A DNA stretch of 64,000 bases from Aestuariibaculum suncheonense (GTDB lineage Bacteria > Bacteroidota > Bacteroidia > Flavobacteriales > Flavobacteriaceae). A model generated the notes under the pieces. The model saw only the letters and a list, made by a program, of their open reading frames with translations. It had not been told where the DNA came from and searched no databases. Made by a program: the position numbers and the translations under genes. Below, piece after piece: positions 51,836 through 61,905 of the stretch (positions within the stretch are counted from its first letter, which is position 1; every line of letters begins with the position of its first letter). The stretch spans positions 62,001-126,000 of the forward strand of contig NZ_JACVXC010000003.1 in NCBI RefSeq assembly GCF_014596935.1. The letters are read 5' to 3'.

Positions 51836-53953
51836 TTATTCTTCCACTATTTTAAAATCCTGTTGCTCCTCACCTTGCATTTTATATTTAATCTCAAAAA
51901 CGGGTTGAGCGCCTGTGTTTTTAAGGTTTGTTGGTGATGGTATTGTTATCTTAATTTTTGTACTATCGTTAGATTGCTTTGCTAAATAGGCTTTAACACT
52001 TGCCACGCGAACAGCGTCGAATACTTTTGACACTGAATCTATTTTCATAGTATCTAGCAGATTTAATTCTTTTGCGATCTCTTCTTTCTGCTTGTTTTTG
52101 TCATTAAAATAAACCAATTCAATATCTAATCCCGGCTTACTTTTTTCTAATCGCCTTAGTAAATTAAGCTGATGTTCTCTTCGAGCCACAAGAGTTGTAT
52201 CCATGTAGGTGTAATTGATTTCCCTGATATCGCCAGGATCTACGTTAATTAAATTTGATAAGGCTCTGAAAGGCGAGGTTACTGTTTTAACGAGAAATTT
52301 ACCAAAGGTTCTCCATACAATTTTTCGGATGTTAACCTGAGGGTCATTTAAATCGCCACGTACCGGAATATCCATATTAATAACACCATCTTTATCCTTT
52401 AGAATGAATAGCGCCACTTTTAAGGGTAAATTATAAAACGGACTTCCCTTTTTATTTCCAACTTCGGCATTATGAACAATGAGCTTATTTTCAAGATTTA
52501 GTTTGCCTTTATCAATATCAATATTCCCTTTATAATACATATCTCCGTAAAGTATTGGGTATCCGGTATATTCCATGGAATAGATATTTAAGTCGCTTAG
52601 CTGAAAATCTGAAATTACGTAGTTTACTTTCATGTTCATCGCGGCATCCTTCGGATTAAATCCTATATCGGCCTCTAGCTTTCCGCGTTCATTTAAAACC
52701 ATCGATGCTTTTCCGTTTACCCAGTGGGCATCACTTTTAATTTCATTAAAATCCATTTTAACTTTAGAAAAGTTGTAAACAAATGGAGATGATGTGGTAT
52801 GGTCTGTAAACTTTAGTTTTCCTTCATCTACCTGTACTGATTTTAAGGTATAAACTAAAGGCATCTCTGTTTCTTCTTTTGTATCGGTATGAGTTACAGG
52901 CGCTGTTTCCGGCTCTTCTAATCCAAAAGACCGGTAAAAATTGTTAGACTCCTTAAATAGCTCAAAATCAACATTTGGAGCGTGTATTGAAATATCTCCC
53001 AACGCATAAAATGACTGCATAGGCATCAATTTTTCAATAGGACAAACTACTTTTTGGGCGCTTAAAAATGTACGTCCGGAATCATCGGTAAGCGCGAAAT
53101 TTTCTAAGGATGATATCCCTTGAATACTTAGGGTGTTCACGGTGTTTAAATTCCCTGAAATATCAACTTTACCATGAGCCAACCCTGTTAAATCACCAAT
53201 TTTTAAATAGTCTTTAGTATAAGGTTTAAAGGCTGAAATATCTAAGCTATCCATTTCTACATGCAGTAAATAATCTCCCTTTTTAGAATCGAATTCTGAT
53301 GCTATACCAAAGCGTCCCCCATCGGAAAGTTTAAAAGACGCATCCAATTTACTGGAGCCTCTTCCCCATTCTACATGCGGTAAATAAAAAGACAGATTAT
53401 TTAAAGTTTGTGTCACATCGTGAGATTGATCGCTATAGTTTAAAGTTCCGCCGTTCAATCTGAAATCTGACAGACTAAAAAGATAGGCATCTTCCTGTTT
53501 TTCAACTATGGTATCATTTTGATCTTCAGAACTATAAAAGGCAATTAAATCATCGACATTGAAAATGGAATCCTTATGAGAAATATTTAACTGAAGATTT
53601 TTAATGTATAATTGCTCCACAACGATTGATGACGAAAAATACTCTAAAGGGTCTACATCGAGAATTAAACTGTCTAAAGACACAAACTGGTCTTTATCGT
53701 TTGCTTCAAACATTGTTGTTCCTGTTAGGGTAATGGTGGATGTAAAATAATTAACCGATAAATCGTTTATTTTTAATTTTCTACCAACCCATTCTTTGCC
53801 ATGTTTTTCTAGCTGGTTTCGAACTATTGATGGAGATACAGCCAAAAGTATAACCACTAGCAGTAATGCACTTAGGCTAATGATTAACAGGCTTTTTATG
53901 GGTTTTCGTATCGTAATACCTAAAAATTTAGATGTTTTATTTTCTATAGTCAT
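51836..53953 (-). CDS. DUF748 (AsmA-like) envelope protein
   Basis: A 705-residue protein with one N-terminal helix (about residues 20-44) anchoring a large periplasmic, beta-rich AsmA/TAM-like region. DUF748-type repeats occur, such as LSVNYFTSTITLTG, LKIGDLTGLAHGKVDISG and ITLD/VDKGKLNLENKL. The segment GNKKGSPFYNLPLKVALFILKDKDGVI is typical of the family. Related proteins form lipid-conducting bridges or affect outer-membrane assembly, but this one is uncharacterised. An exact -7 box is found upstream. Confidence 0.87.
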   Translation of the reverse strand: MTIENKTSKFLGITIRKPIKSLLIISLSALLLVVILLAVSPSIVRNQLEKHGKEWVGRKLKINDLSVNYFTSTITLTGTTMFEANDKDQFVSLDSLILDVDPLEYFSSSIVVEQLYIKNLQLNISHKDSIFNVDDLIAFYSSEDQNDTIVEKQEDAYLFSLSDFRLNGGTLNYSDQSHDVTQTLNNLSFYLPHVEWGRGSSKLDASFKLSDGGRFGIASEFDSKKGDYLLHVEMDSLDISAFKPYTKDYLKIGDLTGLAHGKVDISGNLNTVNTLSIQGISSLENFALTDDSGRTFLSAQKVVCPIEKLMPMQSFYALGDISIHAPNVDFELFKESNNFYRSFGLEEPETAPVTHTDTKEETEMPLVYTLKSVQVDEGKLKFTDHTTSSPFVYNFSKVKMDFNEIKSDAHWVNGKASMVLNERGKLEADIGFNPKDAAMNMKVNYVISDFQLSDLNIYSMEYTGYPILYGDMYYKGNIDIDKGKLNLENKLIVHNAEVGNKKGSPFYNLPLKVALFILKDKDGVINMDIPVRGDLNDPQVNIRKIVWRTFGKFLVKTVTSPFRALSNLINVDPGDIREINYTYMDTTLVARREHQLNLLRRLEKSKPGLDIELVYFNDKNKQKEEIAKELNLLDTMKIDSVSKVFDAVRVASVKAYLAKQSNDSTKIKITIPSPTNLKNTGAQPVFEIKYKMQGEEQQDFKIVEE

Positions 53954-54016
53954 AGCAATGATTCCGTTAAATCTATCGACGGGATTATTAATTTGAACAG
54001 ACGTTAATTTTTTTTA

Positions 54017-54024
54017 CAAAGGTA
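54017..54024 (-). promoter_or_regulatory. Candidate -7 box (TACCTTTG) of the DUF748 gene
   Basis: On the minus strand TACCTTTG matches TAnnTTTG exactly, 63 bases before the ATG at 53953; the -33 element is poor. Confidence 0.5.
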
Positions 54025-54440
54025 ATGATATGAGCCCATTTTAATAATATTAATAGACATACCTGATGACAACTATCGATTTATATTGTTCATGAAACTA
54101 TAATTTTTAATTATGGATTGTATAAACGTCATTCAGATAATATATTATAAGTAATATCTATTTCAAGTCTATTTAAAAATCATTTATTTCTATTTAAAAT
54201 AGTATATTTATGAGGTTCTCGTATTTTTAATATTCCGCGTCATTGTCCGTAAATTTTCAAATACGCCATTCTCAGAGTGTAGGAAATTTACCCTAAATTT
54301 CTGTTGCCTATTTTCATGATTAGAAATAATTATAATAACAAGTATATTAATTATAAAAAGCTATTGTATCAAAGATGGAATAATTCTGTATCATAAGATA
54401 AAGCTTAGACTCACCAATACTTCTTTTAATTCCTAAAAAC
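54025..54440. other. Intergenic stretch without a supported gene
   Basis: About 400 AT-rich bases between the DUF748 promoter and the terminator of the SusD gene. I see only short chance frames (one of 26 codons near 54318) with no start signal or coding character, and no RNA-gene structure. Confidence 0.5.
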
Positions 54441-54475
54441 AAAAAGGCCTTTCAAACAAATGAAAGGCCTTTTTT
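54441..54475 (-). terminator. Intrinsic terminator after the susC/susD operon
   Basis: A perfect 14-bp stem (AAAAAGGCCTTTCA at 54441-54454, TGAAAGGCCTTTTT at 54461-54474) with a six-base loop, 20 bases beyond the SusD stop. Confidence 0.93.
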
Positions 54476-54494
54476 AAACACTTATAAATCGAAC

Positions 54495-56069
54495 TTAATT
54501 GGCATCCCAGAAAATTCTGGTTGTCATATTATCCATAGATGATACTGCTGAGAAATTCTCTGTGTTCAGAGCTCTTTCCTTATCTGGATAAATCCATCTT
54601 ACAGGAGGCAATGACTGAACGTCTGAGTTATCTACCATAAACGTTAATTCAGGTAAATCTAAACGACGCTGTTCTGCCCAGCTCTCACGTAAATTAATAA
54701 CACCATAATGAATCCATTTTTGAGTAGCAATCAGCTCCAGTTTATCATCGGCCGTTCCAGCCCAAGCAATACCTGCACCTGCAATATAATCGGCTACTTC
54801 AGTCGCTCCTAAAGGCGTGACTTCACCTGAAATATTATTATTTGTAATAGATCTTACCCAATAGTACCATTCAATAGATTGAGCAATCCCCATTTCATAA
54901 GCTGCTTTTGCCATCGCATCATTACTATTTCTTAAATAATACTCTGCCTTTAAAAAGTTTACTTCGGCAGCATCAATAATTTGACCTGGGAAAAATTGAT
55001 TTAAGTTGAATGTCGATCTACTAAATAAACTAACCGCTCCGTTATCAGCTTGAGTCTGTTGAGTTGTTGGGTTAGCCATAGGATCTATTCCTGCATAACC
55101 TCCACCTACAATCTCTTCAAAATATACTCTTTGTCTAGGATCATTATTGGCGCTCATATGATCTACCATTAATTTACCCGCAAAGTTAGTATACCACCCA
55201 TCACTACCAAAACCCTGATCAAAGCCTCTGGAATTAATAGGAGAGTCTACATTTACTACTTCAATTTGAATATTCTGATTATTAGAATCAACAACAGGAT
55301 AAGTACTACTTCCTAAAATAGTTCCTATCTCTGAATCTGCTCGAGATGAAAACTGAGAAGTACCCGAAACACGATTTAACAAACGTAGTCTTAATGAATT
55401 ACAATATTTTTTCCACAAAGTTAAATCTCCATGATTAACGTAATCTTGATTTGTAAAAATGGTTGCTGTTAAAGCATCTAATGTTGTGCTATTTAATTCA
55501 TCTGCAATTATTTTTAAATCATCTAACATCATTGCGTATAAATCTGTTGACGAATCGTACGCAGGTAAAGAAGCAATATAATCACCTCCATTAGTACTTA
55601 ATTTTCCTGCTTCAGAGAACGGAATATATCCAAATAAATCCACCATATCCTGCGTGTGATCATATAAATATATGGTTGCAGCCTGCATGAAAATTTTATT
55701 GGCCTTTTGATCTTCTGCGGATGATGCATTATAAACTTTTTGCAGTTCTCTATACTGTGCAAGCATACTATAATACTGATTCCATTGTTCATCTACAGTT
55801 GCCGCACCAACCTTGTATTGCCCTAGACTATTTAACCAACCAGCAGCCTGAGTCCAAGGTAATAATGTTGGTCTAGCTATTATAAAATAATTTCCGTAGT
55901 TAGGTAACACATAATTAGCGTTGGCAAACAACATCCCTGTAAACTGCTTAGGAACAGTTGTTTCTCCAATTAAATTAGGGTCACTGTAATTATCGCTAAT
56001 CTCTGCTTCTGAACACCCGGTACTAATTAGTCCAAGTGCTACTAATGCTATGAAAATATGTTTTTTCAT
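54495..56069 (-). CDS. SusD/RagB-family nutrient-binding outer-membrane lipoprotein
   Basis: About 524 residues from the ATG at 56069 (MKKHIFIALVALG). The signal peptide ends LISTGC, with lipid Cys near residue 20. It has the TPR-rich helical fold of the SusD-like_2 type: KANKIFMQAATIYLYDHTQDMVDLFGYIPFSEA (in pieces), YHG-like LTLWKKYCNSLRLRLLNRV, and an NAEVNFLKAEYYLR helix. The C-terminal DKERALNTENF is usual. It would cap the SusC channel and bind glycan. ATGs at 56105 and 56093 keep the frame but precede the signal peptide. It starts directly after susC and ends before a strong terminator. Confidence 0.93.
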   Translation of the reverse strand: MKKHIFIALVALGLISTGCSEAEISDNYSDPNLIGETTVPKQFTGMLFANANYVLPNYGNYFIIARPTLLPWTQAAGWLNSLGQYKVGAATVDEQWNQYYSMLAQYRELQKVYNASSAEDQKANKIFMQAATIYLYDHTQDMVDLFGYIPFSEAGKLSTNGGDYIASLPAYDSSTDLYAMMLDDLKIIADELNSTTLDALTATIFTNQDYVNHGDLTLWKKYCNSLRLRLLNRVSGTSQFSSRADSEIGTILGSSTYPVVDSNNQNIQIEVVNVDSPINSRGFDQGFGSDGWYTNFAGKLMVDHMSANNDPRQRVYFEEIVGGGYAGIDPMANPTTQQTQADNGAVSLFSRSTFNLNQFFPGQIIDAAEVNFLKAEYYLRNSNDAMAKAAYEMGIAQSIEWYYWVRSITNNNISGEVTPLGATEVADYIAGAGIAWAGTADDKLELIATQKWIHYGVINLRESWAEQRRLDLPELTFMVDNSDVQSLPPVRWIYPDKERALNTENFSAVSSMDNMTTRIFWDAN

Positions 56070-56106
56070 GTTATATCTTTTAAAATTATTCATTTTCCTC
56101 ATCATT

Positions 56107-59100
56107 TTAAAGTTTAGCTCTTAAACTTAAACCAAAGGTTCTACTAGATGGGTTCATACCTGCAGTGTTTACGTTCTGGAACCATCTAGAGCCAGCTGTT
56201 AGCTGTTCTGCATCCATATCTTTAATATTTCTGTAGAAATAGAATAAGTTTCTTCCAAAGGCAGACAACTGCAACTCTTGAAAACCAATTTTCTTAACTA
56301 TAGTAGAAGGTAACTGGTATGCTAAAGATAATTCACGCATTTTGAAATATGTATTCTCCTTAATATATAATTCATAACGAGTGTTAGGACTATACTGAGG
56401 TCCTCCCCAATTATAAACTGTATTATAATATTCAGGATTCGATGTGATATAATCATTCTCTGTACCGTCGGCTTTAACTCCATCTAACACTATACCATTG
56501 TCATAAACACGTTCCCCGTTAGGACCTGAAGCTGTACCTTGATCAACAAGAAATCTATCTCCAGCTGCATTTTCATACCATGAAAGACCACCGTGTTCTG
56601 CATCCATATACTTCAAACTTTCTTCAGTTAAACCACGACTAATCATCCAATTTAAAGCTGTTGGCATTACATAACCACCTACTCTAAAATCTATTAAAGC
56701 ACTTAAAGAAAAGTTTTTGTAACTAAAGAAATTAGTAAAACCACCTACAACTTTAGGTTGTGCAGATCCTACTTTTATCCATTCATCTGCATCTACTTTA
56801 TACAATCCATTAGGATCAACAATTTTGTTTCCATTTGCATCCGTTGCCACAGGGTGTGTGTAAAATACACCTGCAGGCTCCCCTGGCTGAGACACTAATT
56901 TAGCAGCACTACCATCATAGTTAGCATGCACAAATTCATCTAAACCTGGCGCTAAAGACTCAACAGTATTTCTATTGAATGCAAAGTTAACCCCTGAATC
57001 CCATGTGAAATCTTTACCTGCTATAGGGGTTGTATTAATAGCTAATTCAAAACCTTTATTACGCATGGTACCAATATTAGTTAATACTGAAGTAGCTCCT
57101 GTAGAATTAGGTAACGTTAATGGTATAATTTGATCTTCTAATCTAGAGTCATAATAGGTCATATCTAAGTTAATACGTCCCGTAAACATTTTAAATTCTA
57201 AACCGAACTCCACATCACGTTGTGTTTCCGATTTTATAGCTTCATTCCCTTGATTTAGAGGTAATGAAGTATAAATTACCGTTCCATTTCCTTGATCTCC
57301 CAGAGGATTTTGTTGATAAGCTATATTAGCTTGATAAGCTGGCGGGAAATTACCCACTTTACCCCAAGATGCACGTAGTTTACCATAATTTATAAAGTCT
57401 GGCATTTCGAAAGCATCTGAAAAAACAAAACCTGAATTCACAGAAGGATAAAAGAATGCATTATCATTAGGATTCATTGTAGACGTTCGGTCGCGACGAA
57501 TCGTTCCTTCTAAAAATAAGTAGTTTTTATAACTAAAATTAGCGGTACCTATAAAAGCATCTTTAGTATAAGCTAACTTATCGGCTGCTGCCGTAGGTGT
57601 ATTTGCAGAAGCATTAAGCGAAAACCAATTTTCAACACTTAACCCCCCATTTGTTTGGCTTTGAGTCATTGTAGACATAGATTTAGTACCACTATATCCT
57701 GCCATTAAAGTCATACCTAAATCTTCAGTAAGGTCTTTATTATAGGTTAAAAACAAATCTCCATAAACTAGTTTGTCGATTCTGTTTTGGACCCTGTACA
57801 AACTACCACCCGGACCACCAAGAGATAAAGGTCTTACACTTGGTCTCTTGTCTTCCATGTTGAAAGCTGTAAAATCGGTAGACATCCTACCTCTTAAAGT
57901 TAACTCATCGGTTATGTTCCAGTGTTGTGTTAAACTGGCAATAACACGATCGCTATTCTCTTCAAACTGGTAATTATTAACACGCCAAGCGTAATCTAAT
58001 ACATCTCCTCTATATCCAGGTATTCTTAAATTTTCATCTGGTGTTAAACTTGGGTTATCTCCGGTTACAAAACGATACCCTAAGCTCGTTTGTGCTCTAT
58101 CAAAATACCATTCACCACTATCAAATCGCGTCATCATACCTCCAAAGTTATTAGTAAGACGGTCAATTTTATAAGGTCTGTTTAATACTTTTGCATTGAT
58201 ATAATTTACCAAAACATCTGTTTTTAAATCATCATTCCAATTAAAGCTAGCGTTTAAATTAAAAATATTTTTATCGTTTTCAGCATTTCTACTTAACCCT
58301 TCATTATCCTGACGCGTATAAGAAAAACGCATGTTTGATTTATCAGTAGCATTAACAATAGCAATATTATTGATGAAATTGTGTGCGTCTTGATATAGCC
58401 CCTCTACTCCTTTTTGAGCTCTATAAGGAATGACTTCGCCTGTCCAAGCTAAAGTTGGTTGTCCATCAAACTTTGGTCCAAAATTCACGTTAGTAGCGAT
58501 AGGAGTCCTTTGACCATCTCTATACAACCAGCCATCTTCATCTTGACCAGCATCATTAAAGTATGTAGGATAACCTGGTCCTCTCACATTTTGAAAACGC
58601 GGAAAATAAGCCGCCTGATCAACTGTATAAGTAGAATTTACAGATACTCCTAATCCTTTTTTCATACCTTTACCACTTTTAGTAGTAATTAAAACCACAC
58701 CATTTAAAGCCTCGTTACCATAGGTTGCCGCAGCCGAAGCTCCTTTAAGTATTGAGATGTTTTCAATGTCTTCCGGGTTAATATCTAGAATACCATTACC
58801 CTGAATACGTTGATCACTCCAATAACTCGAGTTATCATTTTCTCCATTACGAATAGGCACACCATCAACCACAAACAACGGTTGGGTATTACCAAAAATG
58901 GACCCAATACCACGAATTTGCATATTAACTCCAGAAGTAGACCCTCCCGTAGTCGCAGCTATTTGAACTCCAGGTGCCTTACCATATAAAGCAGTAGCAA
59001 AGTTAGGTGTTCCTGTTTTTGTTAGTTCTTCGGCTTCAACTGTTGATGTTGCATAACCAATAGCTCGTTTCTCTTTGGTTATACCAAAAGAAGTTACCAC

Positions 59101-59415
59101 TACTTCTTCTAAGCTTTCTGTGCTTTCAGTTAACTGCACATTGATTGTTGTTTGTCCTGCTACAGAAATTTCTTTGGTTGTGTAACCAATGCTTGAAAAC
59201 ACCAAGATTTCATCACCAGAAATTTCGATAACATAACGTCCATCAAAATCTGTAGCAACTCCTTTTGATGTTCCCTTAACAACAACGTTAGCCCCAGGAA
59301 GAGGAATACCGCTGTTAACATCGGAAACAACCCCTGAAACTGTAGTTTGCGCGCCGGCATACAATACACCGAAGAAACAAAATACAAACAGTAGTTTAAA
59401 TAATTTTTGGTTCAT
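56107..59415 (-). CDS. SusC/RagA-family TonB-dependent outer-membrane transporter
   Basis: A 1102-residue glycan importer. It has a signal peptide (about 1-22, ending YAGAQ), a carboxypeptidase-regulatory-like domain (TVSGVVSDVNSGIPLPGANVVV near 25-46), the SLEEVVVTSFG TonB-box region (about 102-112), a plug (NMQIRGIGSIFGNTQPLFVVDGVPI in pieces, about 164-188) and a 22-strand barrel ending SFGLSLRAKL. The signature ILKGASAAATYGNEALNGVVLITTK is kept. It forms an operon with susD, and a terminator at 59548-59594 separates it from the upstream GH92 gene. Confidence 0.96.
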   Translation of the reverse strand: MNQKLFKLLFVFCFFGVLYAGAQTTVSGVVSDVNSGIPLPGANVVVKGTSKGVATDFDGRYVIEISGDEILVFSSIGYTTKEISVAGQTTINVQLTESTESLEEVVVTSFGITKEKRAIGYATSTVEAEELTKTGTPNFATALYGKAPGVQIAATTGGSTSGVNMQIRGIGSIFGNTQPLFVVDGVPIRNGENDNSSYWSDQRIQGNGILDINPEDIENISILKGASAAATYGNEALNGVVLITTKSGKGMKKGLGVSVNSTYTVDQAAYFPRFQNVRGPGYPTYFNDAGQDEDGWLYRDGQRTPIATNVNFGPKFDGQPTLAWTGEVIPYRAQKGVEGLYQDAHNFINNIAIVNATDKSNMRFSYTRQDNEGLSRNAENDKNIFNLNASFNWNDDLKTDVLVNYINAKVLNRPYKIDRLTNNFGGMMTRFDSGEWYFDRAQTSLGYRFVTGDNPSLTPDENLRIPGYRGDVLDYAWRVNNYQFEENSDRVIASLTQHWNITDELTLRGRMSTDFTAFNMEDKRPSVRPLSLGGPGGSLYRVQNRIDKLVYGDLFLTYNKDLTEDLGMTLMAGYSGTKSMSTMTQSQTNGGLSVENWFSLNASANTPTAAADKLAYTKDAFIGTANFSYKNYLFLEGTIRRDRTSTMNPNDNAFFYPSVNSGFVFSDAFEMPDFINYGKLRASWGKVGNFPPAYQANIAYQQNPLGDQGNGTVIYTSLPLNQGNEAIKSETQRDVEFGLEFKMFTGRINLDMTYYDSRLEDQIIPLTLPNSTGATSVLTNIGTMRNKGFELAINTTPIAGKDFTWDSGVNFAFNRNTVESLAPGLDEFVHANYDGSAAKLVSQPGEPAGVFYTHPVATDANGNKIVDPNGLYKVDADEWIKVGSAQPKVVGGFTNFFSYKNFSLSALIDFRVGGYVMPTALNWMISRGLTEESLKYMDAEHGGLSWYENAAGDRFLVDQGTASGPNGERVYDNGIVLDGVKADGTENDYITSNPEYYNTVYNWGGPQYSPNTRYELYIKENTYFKMRELSLAYQLPSTIVKKIGFQELQLSAFGRNLFYFYRNIKDMDAEQLTAGSRWFQNVNTAGMNPSSRTFGLSLRAKL

Positions 59416-59493
59416 AAATTTTTTAGTTTTGAGTTAATAAGAATTAAATTAACAATTATTTAACTTGATATATCACTTTTTTTCGACCAATAA

Positions 59494-59522
59494 CAAAGTT
59501 GAAGCAGTGAATGGAAAACAAA
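59494..59522 (-). promoter_or_regulatory. Candidate promoter of the susC/susD operon (TTTG, 17 bases, CAACTTTG)
   Basis: On the minus strand TTTG (59519-59522) precedes CAACTTTG (59494-59501), one mismatch to TAnnTTTG, with a 17-base spacer; transcript leader about 70 bases. Confidence 0.5.
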
Positions 59523-59547
59523 TTAAATAATTACTAATTTATAATAG

Positions 59548-59594
59548 AAAAAAGCTTACAAATAGTAATAAAACCCACTATTTATAAGCTTTTT
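59548..59594 (-). terminator. Intrinsic terminator between the GH92 gene and the susC operon
   Basis: AAAAAGCTTA (59549-59558) pairs with TAAGCTTTTT (59585-59594) and AAATAGT (59560-59566) with ACTATTT (59577-59583), one C/A mismatch, ten-base loop; 17 bp. It lies 39 bases beyond the GH92 stop. Confidence 0.85.
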
Positions 59595-59632
59595 AAAAAG
59601 GCGCAAATACACTTGTAACTCTAAGTATTATA

Positions 59633-61894
59633 CTATTTTTGGATGATTTTTATACTTTCTGCGTTACTTAATTCGTCATGGCTGATGAAAAAATTATTAT
59701 GCTTTTTTTTGTTGATTAATATTTCTTTAACATTGCCATTGTTGTTTTTAATACGTTCGATAGTCAGTTCTTTTTTATTGTAATACTTTTCATTAAACTG
59801 AATCGTTATTTTATCAAACATAGGGGTCGTAATAGTATACATCGCCTCTCCCGGAACAATTGGATAAAACCCCATCATAGAATATACCAACCATGCCGAC
59901 ATTGTACCTGTATCGTCATTACCAGGTAAGCCATCAGGAGCATTTTTAAAATGTTTTCTAACCAATTCCTTAACTAACTTCTGACTGCGGTACTCCTCTC
60001 CTTTTACATAGTTGAATAAATAAGGATAAACAATATCGGGTTCGTTAGCCATATCAAACTTATCGGCATCAAAAACCTTTTGAAGCTGAGCGGTAAATGG
60101 CTTATCTCCTCCCATGAGCTTTTTTAAACCTTTTATATCGTGAGGTTCCATAAAAGCATATTGCCATGCGTTCCCTTCTATAAATCCTACATTTTCTGTA
60201 AAATTAGCACCAGCATCCGGATCGAACGGCTCGTACCAACTCCCGTCAGTGTTTCGCGGTCTTAGCAGATTCCATTCCTTATCAAATAATTTTCTGTATG
60301 ATAATGAACGGTTATAGAAACGCTTGTAGTCGTCTTTTTTATCCAGAGCTTTTGCCATTAATGCAATAGCATAATCGGCAATATTGTATTCCTGTGTTGT
60401 TGAAACCGGACCTTTACTATCTGTTGTTAGATAGCCTTTTTCTATATAATCGTTCAACGCCGGACGCAATGGGTTACCTTCTATTTGATCGGCACTTTTC
60501 AGCATGGCCTCATAGGCTTTCTCTACATTAAAGTTTTTAATACCTTTCAAATAGGTGTCGGTAATAACAATACTTGCCGGGTCGCCAACCATGGTAAAGG
60601 TTTCTGTTGAATTTAATTCCCATTTTGGCAGCCAGCCATTTTCGTCATACATATCGATCATACTGTTCACCATATCTGCTTGTTGTTCCGGATAAACCAG
60701 AGACATTAGCTGATGTAAATTCCTATAGGTATCCCATAATGAAAACACGGTGTACCTGGTTCCATCCGTTTTTCCTATTTTACCTGTTTTAATTTCAGGA
60801 TACTCACCGTTTGCATCGTTAAGCATATTTGGATGAATCAATGTATGATAAAGAGCGGTATAAAAAATAGTTTTGTCATCGTGAGACCCTCCTTCAACTT
60901 GTATTCTAGATAATAACGTATTCCATTTGTTATAGGTCTCCTGATAAATATCTTCAAATGATTTCCCTTGCGTCTCTTTTTCTAAATTTTCTCTGGCATT
61001 TTCAATACTCACATACGACACCCCAATTTTCACTTCTACGTTTTCAGGTTTGTTGAATGTATAAGAAAAATACGTTCCAATACTATCCCCAGCAACCGTT
61101 TTTGTAGCATTCTCCATAACACGGGTCTTTCCGTTATAGCCCATCCATTGCGCTTCTACACCATTGTATTTTGATGGGGTATTCCAAACACCGAAGTTTT
61201 CTGCGGGTTTAGAAAATTTAGCTACAAAATACACCGGATAAGCATCTTCCGGACTATTATAACAAAATGAACCTACAGTCCGCATGCCTTCAATTTCGGT
61301 TGGAGAGACAATTTTAACCATGGCTCCTTGTTCGTTTGTAAGTCCTAGGCCAAGATTTAGTAACAAATTAGATTCTCCTTTAGGAAATGAAATTCTACTA
61401 ACCCCAACATGCTCGGAAGCTGTTAATTCCACTTTGGTATTGTATTTATCTAATTCAATACTGTAATAGCCGGCTTTAGCTACTTCATTTTTATAAGTTG
61501 TTCCGTAATCTAAATGATTTGTCTTTAATTCTCCCGTTGTTGGCATTAGCAATAACACCCCTAAATCCGGACATCCAACCCCACTTAAATTAACATGTGA
61601 AAACCCGGTTAAAAATGTGTTTTCATGAACATATGGATTTGACAGCCACTGACTATCTTTCTCTAAGGGGTTTTGAGGTCCGGCTACATTAAACGGACTT
61701 ACACTTGCCATTCCTCGTGGTGCAATAGGTCCCGGATAAGTTGCTCCGTAATTTGAAGTTCCTATAAAGGGATTGACATAATCAACAGGTTGATCTTGCC
61801 CCTGTACATTATGGAATACAAAACCACATAACCCTAAAACAAATGCCTTTTTAAGTTGATTTACGGTGGAAGGTATTTTAGTAACTAATTTCAT
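59633..61894 (-). CDS. GH92-family exo-alpha-mannosidase
   Basis: Calcium-dependent glycoside hydrolase that removes alpha-linked mannose from N-glycans or alpha-mannans. The 753 residues start with a signal peptide (about 1-32, ending VQGQ). An N-terminal beta-sandwich carries YVNPFIGTSNYGATYPGPIAPRG and GFSHVNLSGVGCPDLG. The catalytic helical domain has SLWDTYRNLHQLMSLVYPE, DENGWLPKWELNSTET, and the GLPGNDDTGTMSAWLVYSMMGFYP run with the catalytic acid pair. All GH92 landmarks are present. It is 12 bases after the GH3 gene on the same strand and probably co-transcribed with it. Confidence 0.96.
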   Translation of the reverse strand: MKLVTKIPSTVNQLKKAFVLGLCGFVFHNVQGQDQPVDYVNPFIGTSNYGATYPGPIAPRGMASVSPFNVAGPQNPLEKDSQWLSNPYVHENTFLTGFSHVNLSGVGCPDLGVLLLMPTTGELKTNHLDYGTTYKNEVAKAGYYSIELDKYNTKVELTASEHVGVSRISFPKGESNLLLNLGLGLTNEQGAMVKIVSPTEIEGMRTVGSFCYNSPEDAYPVYFVAKFSKPAENFGVWNTPSKYNGVEAQWMGYNGKTRVMENATKTVAGDSIGTYFSYTFNKPENVEVKIGVSYVSIENARENLEKETQGKSFEDIYQETYNKWNTLLSRIQVEGGSHDDKTIFYTALYHTLIHPNMLNDANGEYPEIKTGKIGKTDGTRYTVFSLWDTYRNLHQLMSLVYPEQQADMVNSMIDMYDENGWLPKWELNSTETFTMVGDPASIVITDTYLKGIKNFNVEKAYEAMLKSADQIEGNPLRPALNDYIEKGYLTTDSKGPVSTTQEYNIADYAIALMAKALDKKDDYKRFYNRSLSYRKLFDKEWNLLRPRNTDGSWYEPFDPDAGANFTENVGFIEGNAWQYAFMEPHDIKGLKKLMGGDKPFTAQLQKVFDADKFDMANEPDIVYPYLFNYVKGEEYRSQKLVKELVRKHFKNAPDGLPGNDDTGTMSAWLVYSMMGFYPIVPGEAMYTITTPMFDKITIQFNEKYYNKKELTIERIKNNNGNVKEILINKKKHNNFFISHDELSNAESIKIIQK

Positions 61895-61905
61895 ATCACA
61901 AATTT

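Noticed and set aside
54318-54399. 26-codon frame in the gap before the susD terminator
   Set aside because: It is Asn/Lys/Tyr-rich as AT-rich DNA predicts, with no promoter, signal peptide or conservation evidence.
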